This document shows, piece by piece, positions 10,550 through 21,944 of a stretch of 64,000 nt of DNA (positions are counted from its first letter, which is position 1; each line of letters opens with the position of its first letter). This stretch comes from Sweltsa coloradensis. Its lineage: Eukaryota > Arthropoda > Insecta > Plecoptera > Chloroperlidae. Made by a program: the position numbers and the translations under genes. The DNA lies in assembly GCA_024449915.1 (NCBI GenBank), contig JAMZAV010005082.1, forward strand, positions 1 through 64,000. The letters are read 5' to 3'. The notes beneath the pieces are model-generated. The model had not been told where the DNA came from. It was given only the letters and a program-made list of their open reading frames with translations, and did no database searches.

Positions 10550-11375
10550 CTAGGGAAACGCCAAAGTATGTTAGACGATGAGGAGCCCATTGTTTAGTAC
10601 CCGTAAAATTCCCTTTTTTCCTCCTACAAGGCCCCCTAGCCTACCATAGGCTAGAGTGGCGCTTATGGCATTACAGTTGACGCGCCCGAATACAACTAAA
10701 CTTAAAAACCCCATTGTTTATACCCCTTAAATTTTCAAAATTAAAAGCAAATGTTCCCCGGGGACTAACACATGATCGCTTTCTCGTTTAAAAACGACTT
10801 TGGGTTTTTCCCAGTCTAGTTTGGGTAAGGGGCCATTATACCCGAAAGTGGTAAGCTGGGTTTCAACCCCTGGTCGGGAAAAGTTTTTTAATTTCTGGGT
10901 TGTATTTTAAAAAAAAATTGAGCATGTTTTTAGCATGCAGTGAGTCTATCTGTACAACACTATGGGGAAAAAAATAGCAAGTCAAAAATCTTGTAAATAT
11001 TGCAAGGGTTTTCCCAATCTCCCAGCGGAACTTAGGGGTACTTGAGCTGCAAGATTTTACCCTTTGGCCCGCAATTCACAGCAAGACAAAAAAAAAAATC
11101 GAAAAAAAAAAACCATTTTCGTTAAAATATTTAAAAAATTCTCAATAAACAGCCTAGGTTTTAATTTTTTTTTTCTTGAGGTTTAAAAAGCAATGGTCTA
11201 GCTAATTTTGTTAGCAGTTCTCAGTTAACTCGTACCGGGTGTCTGTTTAAAATTTCAGCGCAATCTGATCATAGATTCGGCTGATTTTCGATGTACAGGC
11301 AGACTCACAGAATAAGGGAAATTGCCGATTTTGTAGAATGGTTTCATCATCGCTACGGTCCCTGGTCTAACTAGT
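10550..11375 (-). mobile_element. Helitron-like element, family E (minus orientation)
   Basis: The minus-strand 3' end is at about 10550 (inverse CTAGGGAAACGCCAAAG). A second inverted 3' end near 10800-10830 makes that part palindromic. 10836-10900 is a degenerate tRNA-like stretch ending GTTTCAACCCCTGGTCGGG. The body has AGTTCTCAGTTAACTCGTACC and GTCTGTTTAAAATTTCAGCG. The 5' tip, near 11370, is eroded. It matches the fuller copy at 55146-56006. Confidence 0.6.
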
Positions 11376-12177
11376 AAAACGCCAACGTCGTTGTTTAGAC
11401 GAGTGAGCGATTTCATGTGTTGAGTACAGGGGAACATTTGCATTTAAGTTTGATTATTATATAGGTAGGTATTTATAATAGGTTTTAAATTTAGTTGGTA
11501 TAAAAGGCACGTCAACTGTAAGGTCATAATACGCCACTCTAGCCTAAAATAATGTAATTTTAGTAACTGGGGAAACGCCAAAGTCGTTTTTTAAAAACGA
11601 TTGAGTTAGCCAGTGTTTTGACTTCTAAAACCGGAGCGTCGGGTCACCTTACGGGAACTCAATTTTGCTTGCCACAATAATTATTTAAATTGAACATTCA
11701 AAATGCGAATCTTATTCAAAACGTTTTAAAGCGGGGAAACATTTACAATTTTTCCAAGGTAAAACAAAATCACCTAATTTTTTTTTTCCCATTTAACACC
11801 CCTCAAAAATAATATGTGGGTGTAAAATATAAAAAGTTAGAACTGACGGGTATCGAACCCCATCCACCCGTGCGGTAGGCTAAGTGGTTACCACTAGGCC
11901 ATGCAGGCCACGTCAACCTCGTCCCGCAAACTGCTACGAAAAAAATGCCATTGATATTTTTTAAAAATAAATTATTTATTTATTGTAGGCTTAAATCGCA
12001 ATGGATCAAGCTGATTTTTTAACAGTTCTTAGTAACTCCGTACCGGATGTCTGTTTTAAAATTTCAGCGCAATCTGTTCAGCGGTTCGGCTGATTTTCGA
12101 CGTACAGACACACAGAATCACAGAATGAGAGCCGTTTGAGTTGAATGGAGACACTCATCGCTCCGCTCCCTCGTTTA

Positions 12178-12358
12178 ACTAGGAAAACTCCAAAGTCTTT
12201 GTTAAACGAGTGAGTGACCTATGTGTATAGTATCCGGTATCTTTCCCCTATATTGGGCTAGATCGAGCCTTAGGTATATGGGAGAAAAGGCGATGTTCCC
12301 GGGTACTCAACACAGGGCCCTCACTCACTCGTTTAACAAAGACTTTGGCGTTTCCCTA
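12178..12358. mobile_element. Palindromic Helitron derivative with two 3' ends (i)
   Basis: It starts with the inverse of a 3' end (ACTAGGAAAACTCCAAAG, then TTAAACGAGTGAG). It ends with the forward 3' end (CTCACTCGTTTAAC ... GACTTTGGCGTTTCCCTA). The outer ~60 bp on each side are inverse copies, including GTACTCAACAC, and the short centre has TATACCTAAGG-like sequence. There is no 5' Helitron tip. Confidence 0.7.
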
Positions 12359-13127
12359 CTTATTTAAATTGAACATTTAAAATGCGAAAACATGTTCAAA
12401 CGTATTAGCGTGAAACATTACCAAATTTCCAAGACAAAACTCTACTATACTCTGTACTATCGTCTATAATCACCCTCATTTAAGTTTGTATTATATTTTT
12501 AAATTTGTTTAAAAAGCAGGTTTTGCACTATGTGTCATGGAGCTTTTAGCTCTTTCTAACCTGCTTAATAATGGCTTAGTAATATTTGCATATAGATGTA
12601 GATCTACCTGTGTCCTAACTCTAGCGTAAGTCCCGTATCTATATGAATTATTGTACCTAAGAAATTGTTAAATAAAAAATAATAATAATAAAAAAACAAA
12701 ATCACCTAAGCTTTATTACCCATTTAACACCCCTCAAAAATAATTGTGGGTGTAAAAATATAAAAAAGTTCGGGCTAATGGGTTTCGAACCCCAACCCTC
12801 CGTGGCGGTAGTCTAAATGCTTACCAATAGGCCTGAAAGCCACGTAGTTGTCGTCCCATAGCTGCTACTAAACAAATGCTATAGATATTTTAAAATCACA
12901 TTTTAATTTATTTGTAGGATTAAATAGCAATTATTCTAGCTGATTTTTTTAGCAGTTCTCAGTTAACTCGTCCGGATGTCTGTTTTTAAAATTTTAGCCC
13001 AATCTGTTCAGCGGTTCGGCTGATTTTCGACGTACAGACAGACAGACAGAATCACAGAATGAGAGCCGTTCGAGTTGAATGGAGACACTCGGTCGCTCCG
13101 CTCCCTCGTTTAAAAATGATTTAAAAA

Positions 13128-13345
13128 ACATTTTACTCCCCATAACTGGAGGCGAGCTCTGGCGGTCGTTTCGGGGACGTTTTCTCCTTACCTTGACCAC
13201 CACCCCAACGACGACGACCAAGAAAACATGATGTTTGATAAAAAAAACTTTGAAGACCATGACATGAGATCCCCCCCTTCCCCCCCCTATCCGTGGCTGG
13301 TTCTGACCAGCATGGGACATTCCTCCCACATCCCCTAGGCCAGAG
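13128..13345. repeat. Dispersed G/C-richer repeat
   Basis: It is the inverse of about 38215-38415. Shared words are GGCGAGCTCTGG, ACGACGACGACC, CCGTGGCTGGTTCTGACCAG and CATGGG. It may be a sub-segment of an E-type element, since the 38.2-kb copy sits beside E-type 3' words. The minus-strand ORF over it does not resemble a known protein. Confidence 0.6.
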
Positions 13346-13552
13346 GTCGCTTTAGGACCTAACGGTATGCCTTAGCTAGGGGGGAGAAGGAATGTTACCC
13401 GGTACTCAACACTTAGCTCACTCCTAGTCTAACGACTTTGGCGTTTCCCTCCCTAGTCTAGTTGGCTAACACGCCCTTATTTCCGGAATGTGGGAGACCA
13501 GGGTTCAATCCCCGGGTCGGAAACGATTTTATAGTTTATGGATTGTATTTTT

Positions 13553-13711
13553 AAACTAGGGAAAGGGCCAAAGTCGTTGGTAAACGAGTGAGTGAGTGAA
13601 CCAAGTGTTGAGTACCCGGAAACATCCCCTTTCCTCCCCTATACCTAAGGATCTAGCCCAGTATGAGGAATGATACGGGTACTCAACACAGGGCTCACTG
13701 GTGTTTCCCTA
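13553..13711. mobile_element. Palindromic Helitron derivative (ii)
   Basis: Same plan as 12178-12358: an inverted 3' end ACTAGGGAAAGGGCCAAAG at the left and a partly deleted forward 3' end (GGTGTTTCCCTAG) at the right. Both have GAGTACCCGG-type words. A tRNA-like sequence lies directly before it (13455-13535; B-box GGTTCAATCCC). Confidence 0.65.
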
Positions 13712-14216
13712 GTTATATTAATTGAACATTTAAAATGCGAATCGTATTCAAAACGTATTAGCGTGAAACAGTAACAAATTTCCAAGATAAAACAAAATCA
13801 CCTTAGTTTTTATCTCCCATTTAACACCCCTCCAAAATATAATGTGGGTGTAAAAATATAAAAAAAGTTCGAGCTAACGGGTATCGAACCCCAACCCTCC
13901 GTGCGGTAGAAAAAAATGCTTACCAATAGGCCATGCAAGCCACGTAGATATCGTCCCGCTAGCTGCTACTAAACAAATGCTATTGATATTTTAAAAATCA
14001 CATTTTTATTTATTGTAGGATTAAATTGCAATGGATCTAGCTGATTTTGTTAGCAGTTCTCAGTAAACTCGTACCGGATGTCTTTTTAAAAATTTCAGCC
14101 CAATCTGTTCGGGCGGTTCGACTGATTTTTGACGTACAGACAGACAGACAGAATCACAGAATGAGAGCCGTTCGAGTTGAATGGAGACACTCGGTCGCCC
14201 CGCTCCCTCGTTTAAT

Positions 14217-14407
14217 TACTGGGGAAACCCCAAAAGTCGTTTGTCAACGAGTGAGTGAGCCAAGTGTTGAGTACCCGGGAACATCCCCTTTCCTTCCCTA
14301 TACCTAAGGCTGGATCTACCCCAGTAGGGCCCCATGGAGAATGATACCGAGTACTAAACACATGGCTCACTCACTCGTTCAACAACGACTTTAGCGTTTT
14401 CCCTAGT
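14217..14407. mobile_element. Palindromic Helitron derivative (iii)
   Basis: Inverted 3' end at the left (GGGGAAACCCCAAAAGTCGT), TTGAGTACCCGGGAACAT, a short centre with TATACCTAAGGCTGGATC, then the inverse order to GACTTTAGCGTTTTCCCTAG. The two halves pair over ~60 bp. Confidence 0.7.
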
Positions 14408-15589
14408 AATTTAAAATTGAACATTTTAAATGCGAATCGTGTTCAAAACGAATTAGCGTAAAAAAACAAATTTCCAAGATGAAACAAAACACCTTATTTT
14501 TATTTCCAATTTAACACCCCCCAAAAATAATATGTTGGATGTAAAAAAATAAAAAAATTCGAACTAACGGGCATCGAACCCCAACCCTCCGTGCGGTAGG
14601 CTTAATGCTTACCACTGTGCCATGGGAGCCACGCAGTCTTTGTCCCGCTAGCTGCTACAAACAAATGCTATTGATAATTTAAAAAATCACATTTTTATTT
14701 AAATTTTAGGCTTAAATCGCAATGGATCTAGCTAATTTTTTGTTAACAGTTCTCAGTAACTCGTACCAGATGTCTGTTTAAAATTTTAGCGCAATCTGTT
14801 CGCGGTTCGGCTGATTTTCGACGTACAGACAGACAGAATCACAGAATGAGAGCCGTTTGAGTTGAATGGAGAACACTCGGTCGCTCCGCTCCCTCGTTTA
14901 TTAAACATGTTTTAAATACATACTAGGGAAACGCCAAAGTCGTTTTTTAAACGAGTGAATTAGCCAAGTGTTTTGACTTCTAAAACCGGACCGTCACAGG
15001 AACTCACTCTGCTTGCCACAATAAATATTTAAATTGAACATTCAAAATGCGAATCGTATTCAAAACGTATTAGCGTGAAAAATTAACAAATTTCCAAGAT
15101 AAAACAAAAACACCTAATTTTTATTTCCCATTTAACACCCCTCAAAAATAATATGTGGGTGTAAAAATATAAAAAAGTTAGAACTGACGGGTATCGAACC
15201 CCATCCATCCGTGCGGTAGACTAAATGGTTACTACTGGGCCATGCAGGCCACGTCACCCTCGTCCCGCTAACTGCTACGAAACAAATGCCATTGATATTA
15301 TTAAAAATCACATTTTTATTTATTGTAGGCTTAAATCGCAATGGATCAAGCTGATTTTGTTAACAGTTCTTAGTAAACTCGAACCGGATGTCTGTTTAAA
15401 ATTTCAGCGCAATCTGTTCAGTGGTTCGGCTGATTTTCGACGTACAGACAGACAGACAGAATCACAGAATGAGAGCCGTTTGAGTTGAATGGAGACACTC
15501 GGTCGCTCCGCTCCCTCGTTTAATAACGCAATGTAATCTACATCAATGTAACAATAGTATGGAAAACATAGCCAGTACGAAATACGAGT

Positions 15590-15985
15590 AAAGATTGCAA
15601 GGTTTTCTCAATCTCCTAACGGAATGCTGGGGTACCTTGAGCGTGCAAGATCCGATACACCTTGGTCACTGCATACAATCACAGCCTGAAAGAAATGATT
15701 CGATAAAAATGACTTTTTCAAAAAAAACATTGTCGTTAAAATAAAACCTACAGATTTTAAGTCTTTTTTAATTTTTTTATTTCTTGTAGGTTTTAATCGC
15801 AAATCATTTTGTATCTTTACTTTGCAGTTACCTGGTCACGGATGTCTGTTTAAAATTTCAGCTCAATCTATTTGGCCGTTCGGTCGTCCGGACAGACAAA
15901 CAGGCTCCAGAAAAATTAGTCACGACGAAGACCCGTTCGACTTGCGTTGTAGACTACGTTCGCTGCGCTCACTCACCTAACCAAG
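15590..15985 (-). mobile_element. Helitron-like element, family F, 5' part
   Basis: The minus-strand 5' tip is at about 15981 (inverse reads TTCGCTGCGCTCACTCACC). The next words, CGACGAAGACCCGTTCGACT and GTTGTAGACTACG (inverse), match 9889-9950. Inside are GTCTGTTTAAAATTTCAGCT and CCTTGAGCGTGCAAGAT, the latter also at 61310. It is truncated at the 3' side near 15590. Confidence 0.6.
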
Positions 15986-16146
15986 ACATGTCATTTTTGT
16001 TCTGTCCGTCGATGGACCGAAAGGCTTTTCTGTCGTTGAGTTTAAAACATTAAATAATTGTACTTGTATTATAGGCTTAAGAGGGCCAAACATGCCCTAC
16101 ATTGGCCTTAATGCCCTTTGGTCAGGTGTATCAAACCAAAATTGGA

Positions 16147-16576
16147 TTTTTTTGAGCGCAATCAAAAAATTATTTCTCATGAAAATCGCAATTTTACGAT
16201 TTTTTCGATTTAAAAAAAAATTCAACTTATAACACATACATGCTTTATCCGATTGGAATGATTTTGGCACAAAACCTTAATTTTATGAATTCATATATTC
16301 GTGTGAAATTTGAGCGCAATCAAAAAATTATTTCTCATGATAATTGCAATTTTACGTTTTTTTTTATTTCTTCGACTTATAACAGCTACAATCTTAATCC
16401 GATTGTAATAATGTTTTCACAGAACCTTAATTTTATGAATTAATATATTCGCGTGAAATTTGAGCGTAATCGAATAATTATTTCTTATGAAAATCGTAAT
16501 TTTACGCTTTTATCGTTTTAAAACAATTACGCTCATCCAACAACGCGCCTGAAAAAGCTTTTGCGAAGCTTCCTAG
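16147..16576 (+). mobile_element. Helitron-like element, family A/C, 3' part
   Basis: The body consists of repeated TTTGAGCGCAATC and TTCGACTTATAAC words. The 3' end has the inverse tip CGCTCATCCAACAACG, then hairpin AAGCTT-TTGCG-AAGCTT, then CCTAG and a T. The 5' tip is missing (truncated or nested). Confidence 0.7.
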
Positions 16577-17311
16577 TAATATGACATATACAATGTCATA
16601 GTATAAAGCGTGTACACTGAGTACTATTTTTCTTAGGTATACTGAGGCCGAGAGGCATATATATTTATTTTTTAATAATGAATAAGCACCATATAATATA
16701 TACTCGCGCATGTCTCGCCAGGACACCACTGAAGAGGGTGATGTTGTGTTTAAAAAATTGGCTGCATTCCTAACGTATAATTTTCTAGTATTTAGAATCA
16801 GTCGAAGGGTAAAAAAAAAAAAAAGTCTCTATTTTTTATTCTTTTATGATAAATGTCTAACATCTTATATGACAGGGGCATACCCGCACATATGAGCAAT
16901 TATACAATGTTTTATTTAGATAACAATGATTTATGACCTCAGAAAAAGAAATGCACCGAACATCAGAATCCTGTATGTTGTGTACTGTACGGTCGTTGAG
17001 TTAAGAATATATTATACATTTTAAACTCAATGGTACGATCTACGTCGGATTGGATGATATTGCACCTCTTTGTTTGGGGAGCGAACTTTGACGGAGAAGC
17101 AGCAAAATTATCTGAAGTTCAGACGACACATCCAACGTTTGAACCCCTGACAGAATGCATAGTCAGTCTAGACCATGCAGGATTAGTGTTTATTTACCGG
17201 GTGAAATCGAGAATGATTAGCAAGCAACTAATCTATTATTATTTACCCGTCTTTCGCAGCCAATTAGCTCCTAATAATATCGTTTCTATGTTCACAACTG
17301 CTGCAGGGAGG
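16577..17311. other. Intronic sequence, no gene recognised
   Basis: A 127-aa plus-strand ORF starts at 17030 but runs into the 17312 repeat and then stops at a Helitron end. It has no family likeness that I recognise and is probably chance. Confidence 0.5.
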
Positions 17312-17411
17312 GTGGATATAGATAAATACCGCTTCAGATGTCAGCCTGTTGATTACTCGAGCCATCCTCAGACGCTAAGGTTGAGTCTACGTATAGGCCT
17401 ATACAATTACT
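17312..17411 (+). repeat. ~100-bp direct repeat, left copy
   Basis: It shares ~95% identity over ~95 bp with 19527-19626. Common words are AGATAAATACCGCTTCAG, GTCAGCCTGTTGAT and TAAGGTTGAGTCTACGTA. The pair brackets a D-type Helitron-like element plus LINE copy 1. Confidence 0.85.
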
Positions 17412-17870
17412 AGGAAGCTTCGCAAACGCTTTTTTTAGTCGCGTTGATGGATGCGCTTTTTTGTTAGTTTTTAGTTTGCGTGGGTCCTCTTTACTTGTGC
17501 AAGTGCTTTGTGAATGCATTGTAGGTGATTGTTTTCAAGTTTCTATTGTTACTTGTTAATTGTTATTATGTACCTCAAAAAGCTCAAATTAAAACCTTTA
17601 TTCTATGGATTCTGGCTAACATTTTCAAATTTTTCTTTCAAAAAGCAATACATAACCATTACCTCAATGTACATGTAAAATGTGAACATTGTAGCCCCAC
17701 CCGTTTGGTCAGGATCGTCCCAAATGTCACGAAAATATCGCACTAAAAATTTAAAAAATCGTAAAAGTACGATATTTATGAGAAATATTTCTTCGATTGT
17801 ACCCAAAAGAAGGTCCCCTCAAATTTTCATCAAGATCGCATATGCCGTTTGCCTGGTAGAGAGCGAACAA
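17410..17870 (-). mobile_element. Helitron-like element, family D (minus orientation)
   Basis: The left end is the inverse 3' end CTAGGAAGCTTCGCAAACGC. The body, read in reverse, has CAATCACCTACAATGC, GACATTTGGG, ACGATTTTT and GCAAACGGCATATGCGAT. The 5' tip is lost near 17870, so this copy is truncated. Full relatives are at 43541-44106 and 56645-57427. Confidence 0.7.
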
Positions 17871-17910
17871 ACTTCAACAAAGACTTCAGAGCTGCAGCTG
17901 CAGAGGGAGA

Positions 17911-19532
17911 ATAATAATAATAATCAAACACCCGGTTCCAACATAAGTCAGGTCGGGGGGTGACGTATCACCAATTTCTCGGGCTGTGGACTTTCAGTGT
18001 TTGCTAGCCAGGCTCAACACCTCCTCATCTACTTCGATGTCTTCTATGACAGGCATTTCTACCAGTTCTCTCCATTTCTTTCTATCCTCCCAGAGTCTTT
18101 CTTCATTAATTCTTTTCCATGATTTTCCTCTTTCTTCAATGTTCCATTTTATTTGGTCCCTCCATCTATCTCTTGGGCGTCCAACTCTTCTTACTCCCCC
18201 CCATGTGTGTTCAAATTCTCTTCTTGGTATTCTATCTTGTTTCATTCTTCGTACGTGCCCATACCATCGAAGTCGTTCTTTTCCTATTTTATTTCGTAAA
18301 CTTTCCACTCCTAGTTTGTTTCTTATTATTTTGCTCCGTACCTTGTCTATTTTTGTTAAGGCTACAGAACTCCTTAAAAATTTCATCTCTGCTGCTTGTA
18401 ATCTGCTGTCTTCTTTTCCTCCTATTGTCCATGTCACGGATGCATATGATATTATTGGGAGGAAATACATTTTGTACAATAACATCTTGCACCTGGATGA
18501 TATTTCTTCTTTCCATAATAGTTTACGTACACTTTGGTAAAATTTGTCTGCTAATATAATTCTCCTTGATATTTCAGCATCTATTTTTGCGTCCTTTGTT
18601 AGTATACTTCCGAGGTATTTAAATGCTTCTGCAATGGCCAGCTCTTCACCCCGTAGTATTATCTTCTTTTGATTTTGTTTACTTTTCTTCGTTACTATTA
18701 ATGTTTCACTCTTTTCAATGCTTATTTTCATGTTAAACTTCAGTGTTTCCTCATTCCATCTATCTACGCTCTTCTGTACTTCTTCAATGGTATCTCCCCA
18801 TCTCACTATATCATCTGCAATATCATAGTTTTAGATGTTTCACTTTCTGTGGGTTCAACTTTACGCAGTATGTTATCCATAACAACGGTAAATAATGTAG
18901 GTGACATCACACTACCTTGCCGTAGCCCACCGTTTATTTCAAACCAAGTAGTTCTACCAAATGGTGTTTGAACACAGCTCTTTGTTGTGACATATGTGCT
19001 TTGAATTCTTGTTATTAGACTCTGTTCTACTTCTGCATCTTTTAAGCATTCCCAAGCTTTTGCTCTTGGGACACTGTCATATGCTTTTTCTACATCCAAG
19101 AATACCATGAACATTTCTTCTCCCTTTTCCCACTTTTTTTCCATTATTTGTCTGAGCGCAAATATGAGATCTATGGTTGAGCGGCCAGCTCTAAACCCAT
19201 ATTGTTCCTCTCTCAAACTTGGCTCTACTTGTTGTCGTAGTCTTCGATCTAGTATTTTCTCGTATATCTTTGCACACTGGCTCATCAGCGTTATTCCTCT
19301 ATAATTTTTACACTTCTTCCTGTCCCCTTTCTTAAATGTTGGCACTATAATTCCTTTCCCCCAGTCATCTGGTACCTTCTTTTCTTTCCAAGCTGCACTG
19401 GTCACTCTCCACATCCAATCTATGCCTGCATCCCCTGCAGCCTTGATCATCTCCACAACTATTTCATCCTCTCCCGAAGCTTTACCATTTTTCATGGCTT
19501 TTACTGCTTCAACTACTTCCCGTCTTGAATGG
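17911..19532 (-). mobile_element. RTE-like LINE, copy 1 (5'-truncated)
   Basis: The element's 3' end is at the left, with an (ATT)n tail (17911-17925 on the + strand as AATAAT) and a ~80-bp 3' UTR sharing CCGGGTGTTTGATTATT-type sequence with copies 2 and 3. A very short 3' UTR with a trinucleotide tail, plus APE-type endonuclease in copy 2, points to the RTE side of the non-LTR retrotransposons. Copy 1 is cut at 19532, within the segment just before the RT fingers, where it joins the right copy of the ~100-bp direct repeat. Confidence 0.85.
17994..19530 (-). pseudogene. LINE reverse transcriptase, copy 1
   Basis: Two open blocks in different frames give a nearly complete RT domain plus the C-terminal tail. 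The first, 19495-18806, has KNYRGITLMS, YGFRAGRSTIDLI, the first catalytic Asp in FLDVEKAYDSVPR (residues ~132-144) and GLRQGSVMSPTLF. The second, 18806-17994, starts just after the FADD box and ends with LRWYGHVRRMKQDRIPRR and a GRPRDRW tail. One T is missing in the codons for I-F-A-D-D (near 18820; copy 2 has ATTTGC), so the frame breaks at the catalytic box itself. The product would copy LINE RNA at the target site. As read, it is inactive. Confidence 0.85.
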
Positions 19533-19626
19533 ATAGATAAATACCGCTTCAGATGTCAGCCTGTTGATAACTCGAGCCATCCTCAGAGGCTAAGGTTGAG
19601 TCTACGTACAGGCCTATACAAATAAT
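19527..19626 (+). repeat. ~100-bp direct repeat, right copy
   Basis: Partner of 17312-17411, in the same orientation. It is joined directly to the truncated 5' end of LINE copy 1. It may be a dispersed repeat into which the LINE jumped, or a long target duplication; see findings. Confidence 0.8.
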
Positions 19627-19796
19627 ATTAAAGTCTTAACAAGATGCCGTTTGATATAACCACAACCGAGTCATACGTAGATGTAAATACACATCCATCA
19701 TCTCAGTGAGGCACAATAGTCTTCTGGGTAATTCAGCGCACACAGGCTTTACGAAATTCACACCACTCACATGCTAGCTAATTTCAATTAAATAAA

Positions 19797-20223
19797 ATAA
19801 AATAATAAATAAATTTTATTTAGAGTCTACCCACTCAGTTATGTAACTGATTTTCAGTGGGGGACTTTAAATCAAAGCGACCAAGCCAACCCTGTAGGCC
19901 CTGACGCAATCGACGAGTGAGCGATAACCAACCAAAGATCGATATTTTTAATAGGAAATATAGCAATCAGTGGTATGGACAGTGCGAACACCCGCGAATC
20001 AACGCCAGAATCAACAAGGCCAATTCAGAACAACTCTGAAATTTATTATGTGCTTCGTTGCTAGGACGGCTCCAAAGTCACCGTTTACAAACTCCTGAGA
20101 CAAGAACTGATGGACTTAAGTCCAAATCAGAAGTTAAAAAACTTCTGACTTTAGCGGGAATCGAACCCTAGACCTTCTGCATTGGAAGCAGATACGCTAA
20201 CCACAAGACCAACGAGCCACACA
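19797..20223 (-). repeat. tRNA-derived SINE, copy 2
   Basis: Minus strand. From the right, the head has A-box-like TTGTGGTTAGCG, anticodon arm TCTGC-TTCCAAT-GCAGA (loop positions read CCA, Trp-like) and B-box GGTTCGATTCC. The body matches copy 1 (5245-5695) and the left part of the 40.6-kb copy. The 3' tail at the left is AT-rich (AAATAAAATAAAATAAT). It is the cleanest of the three copies. Confidence 0.8.
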
Positions 20224-20982
20224 ATTTGCACATAGGCCCCTACAGTAATTCATACAAGGCATGTGTATTCTTGGAACGACTGTGTTGACACGTGCGTTTC
20301 ATTCTCAATAACAACTGGATATAATCTACAAAGCACAGTCGCAAAACGAAACGATGATTATCTACACTAAATACACACGAAGCTCTCTTGGCTGACACTC
20401 ACTATATTGACTAAACTGCTTATGTGCTTTTCATGAACCGCGGATATTTACTCGAGGCTAAGTTGGTGGAGGTGCCGGCTGGGCAACTGCAATGCGTTTA
20501 GACATTGCGAGGAAGATGTTATCAATGTAATAAAAGAAGACATAAATATATAAAAGAAGGGCCAAGCTAATGTACACTCCTACATTTGCAGTTTACACTC
20601 TAAATAGTATAAGTATGAGTATAAGAATAGTAGGTATAAGGGTAATTCTTCGGTAAGTAGAACTATATGAAAAGCAAAAAAATATATCAAATTGCATCGG
20701 AATTCATTTTTTTAGGACAGGATAACAATTGGAATAATTAACTAGACAAATCAAATTATGTTAATTGGCCTTTATTTTTACTGAACAAGATCTAAGGAAG
20801 AATTATAATGGAACCCATCTTGGAAGTTATTTAGTATCAAATTACAACAATGTGGCTAATTTTGTAGGCCCTAAGCTAATGTAGGTAACTTAATTGCAAA
20901 TGTCAAAATTAGAATGGAAAGTCATTTCCATGTCATAGCTGTCATTTTCGTGTCTCTATAAAACCACGGAAATGACTACGGT
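20224..20982. other. Intronic sequence, no gene seen
   Basis: No ORF, terminal repeat or tRNA box was found. 20440-20640 is moderately AT-rich with a run of ATAAGTATGAGTATAAG-type short repeats. Confidence 0.5.
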
Positions 20983-21944
20983 AATAATAATAATAATCAA
21001 ACACCCGGTTCTAACATAAGTCAGGTCGGGGGGTGACGTATCACCAATTTCTCGGGCTGTGGACTTTCAGTGTTTGCTAGCCAGGCTCAACACCTCCTCA
21101 TCTACTTCGATGTCTTCTATGACAGGCATTTTTACCATTTCTCGCCATTTCTTTCTATCCTCCCAGACGTCTTTCTTCATTAATTCTTTCCCATGACTCT
21201 CCCTCTTTCTTCAATGTTACATTTTATTTGGTCCCTCCATCTATCTCTTGGGCGTCCAACTCTTCTTACTCCCCCCCATGTGTGTTCAAATTATCGTTCT
21301 TGGTATTCTATCTTGTTTCATTCTTCGTACGTGTCCATACCATCGAAGAATTTCTCTTCCTATTTTGTTTCGTAAACTTTCCACTCCTAGTTTGTTTCTT
21401 ATTGTTTTGCTCCGTACCTTGTCTATTTTTGTTAAGGCTACAGAACTTCTTAAAAATTTCATCTCTGTTACTTGTAATCTGCTGTCTTCCTTTCCTCCTA
21501 TTGTCCATGTCACGGATGCATATGATATTATTGGGAGGAAATACATTTTGTACAATAACATCTTGCACCTGGATGATATTTCTTCTTTCCATAATAGTTT
21601 ACGTACACTTTGGTAAAATTTGTCGGCTAATATAATTCTCCTTGATATTTCAGCATCTAGTTTTGTCTTTTGTTGGTATACTTCCAAGGTATTTAAATGC
21701 TTCTGCAATGGCCAGCTCTTCTCCTTGTAGTATTATCTTCTTTTGATTTTGTTTACTTTTCTTCGTTACTATTAATGTTTCACTCTCTTCAATGCTTATT
21801 TTCATGTTAAACTTCAGTGTTACTGTTACCTCATTCCATCTATCTACGCGTTTCTGGACTTCTTCAATGGAATCTCCCCATCTCACTATATCATCTGCAA
21901 ATATCATCGTTTTAGACGTTTCACTTTCTGTGGGTTCAACTTTA

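Larger units (their letters stand above)
11568..15525 (-). mobile_element. Cluster of five Helitron-like family E2 copies
   Basis: Five minus-strand copies have 5' tips (inverse of TTAAACGAGGGAGCGGAGCG) ending near 12178, 13113, 14215, 14900 and 15523. Each has the words CTCTCATTCTGTGATTCTGT, GACAGACAGA, AACAGACATCCGG, TGAGAACTGCTAAC, then a tRNA-like module, then TTTTACACCCACA, GGGGTGTTAAATGG and TTGAACATTTAAAATGCG (inverted). The tRNA-like modules lie near 11831-11903, 12775-12845, 13870-13945, 14570-14640 and 15183-15260. On the minus strand they show A-box TGGCCTAGTGG and B-box GGTTCGATACC. No protein is encoded. Palindromic sub-elements separate several copies. Confidence 0.75.

Noticed and set aside
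12994..13329. 111-aa ORF containing Gly/Arg-rich sequence
   Set aside because: It overlaps a dispersed repeat also found at 38.2 kb, and its frame is not kept between copies.
11568..15525. CRISPR-like regularly spaced repeats
   Set aside because: Spacing is 500-950 bp and units are whole transposon copies in a eukaryotic intron.
17030..17413. 127-aa ORF as a host exon
   Set aside because: No splice-like borders or familiar motifs, and it runs through the 100-bp repeat into a Helitron end.
17986..18540. 184-aa plus-strand ORF and similar ones at 21.2 and 26.5 kb
   Set aside because: Antisense shadows of the LINE C-terminal region; they recur only because the LINE recurs.
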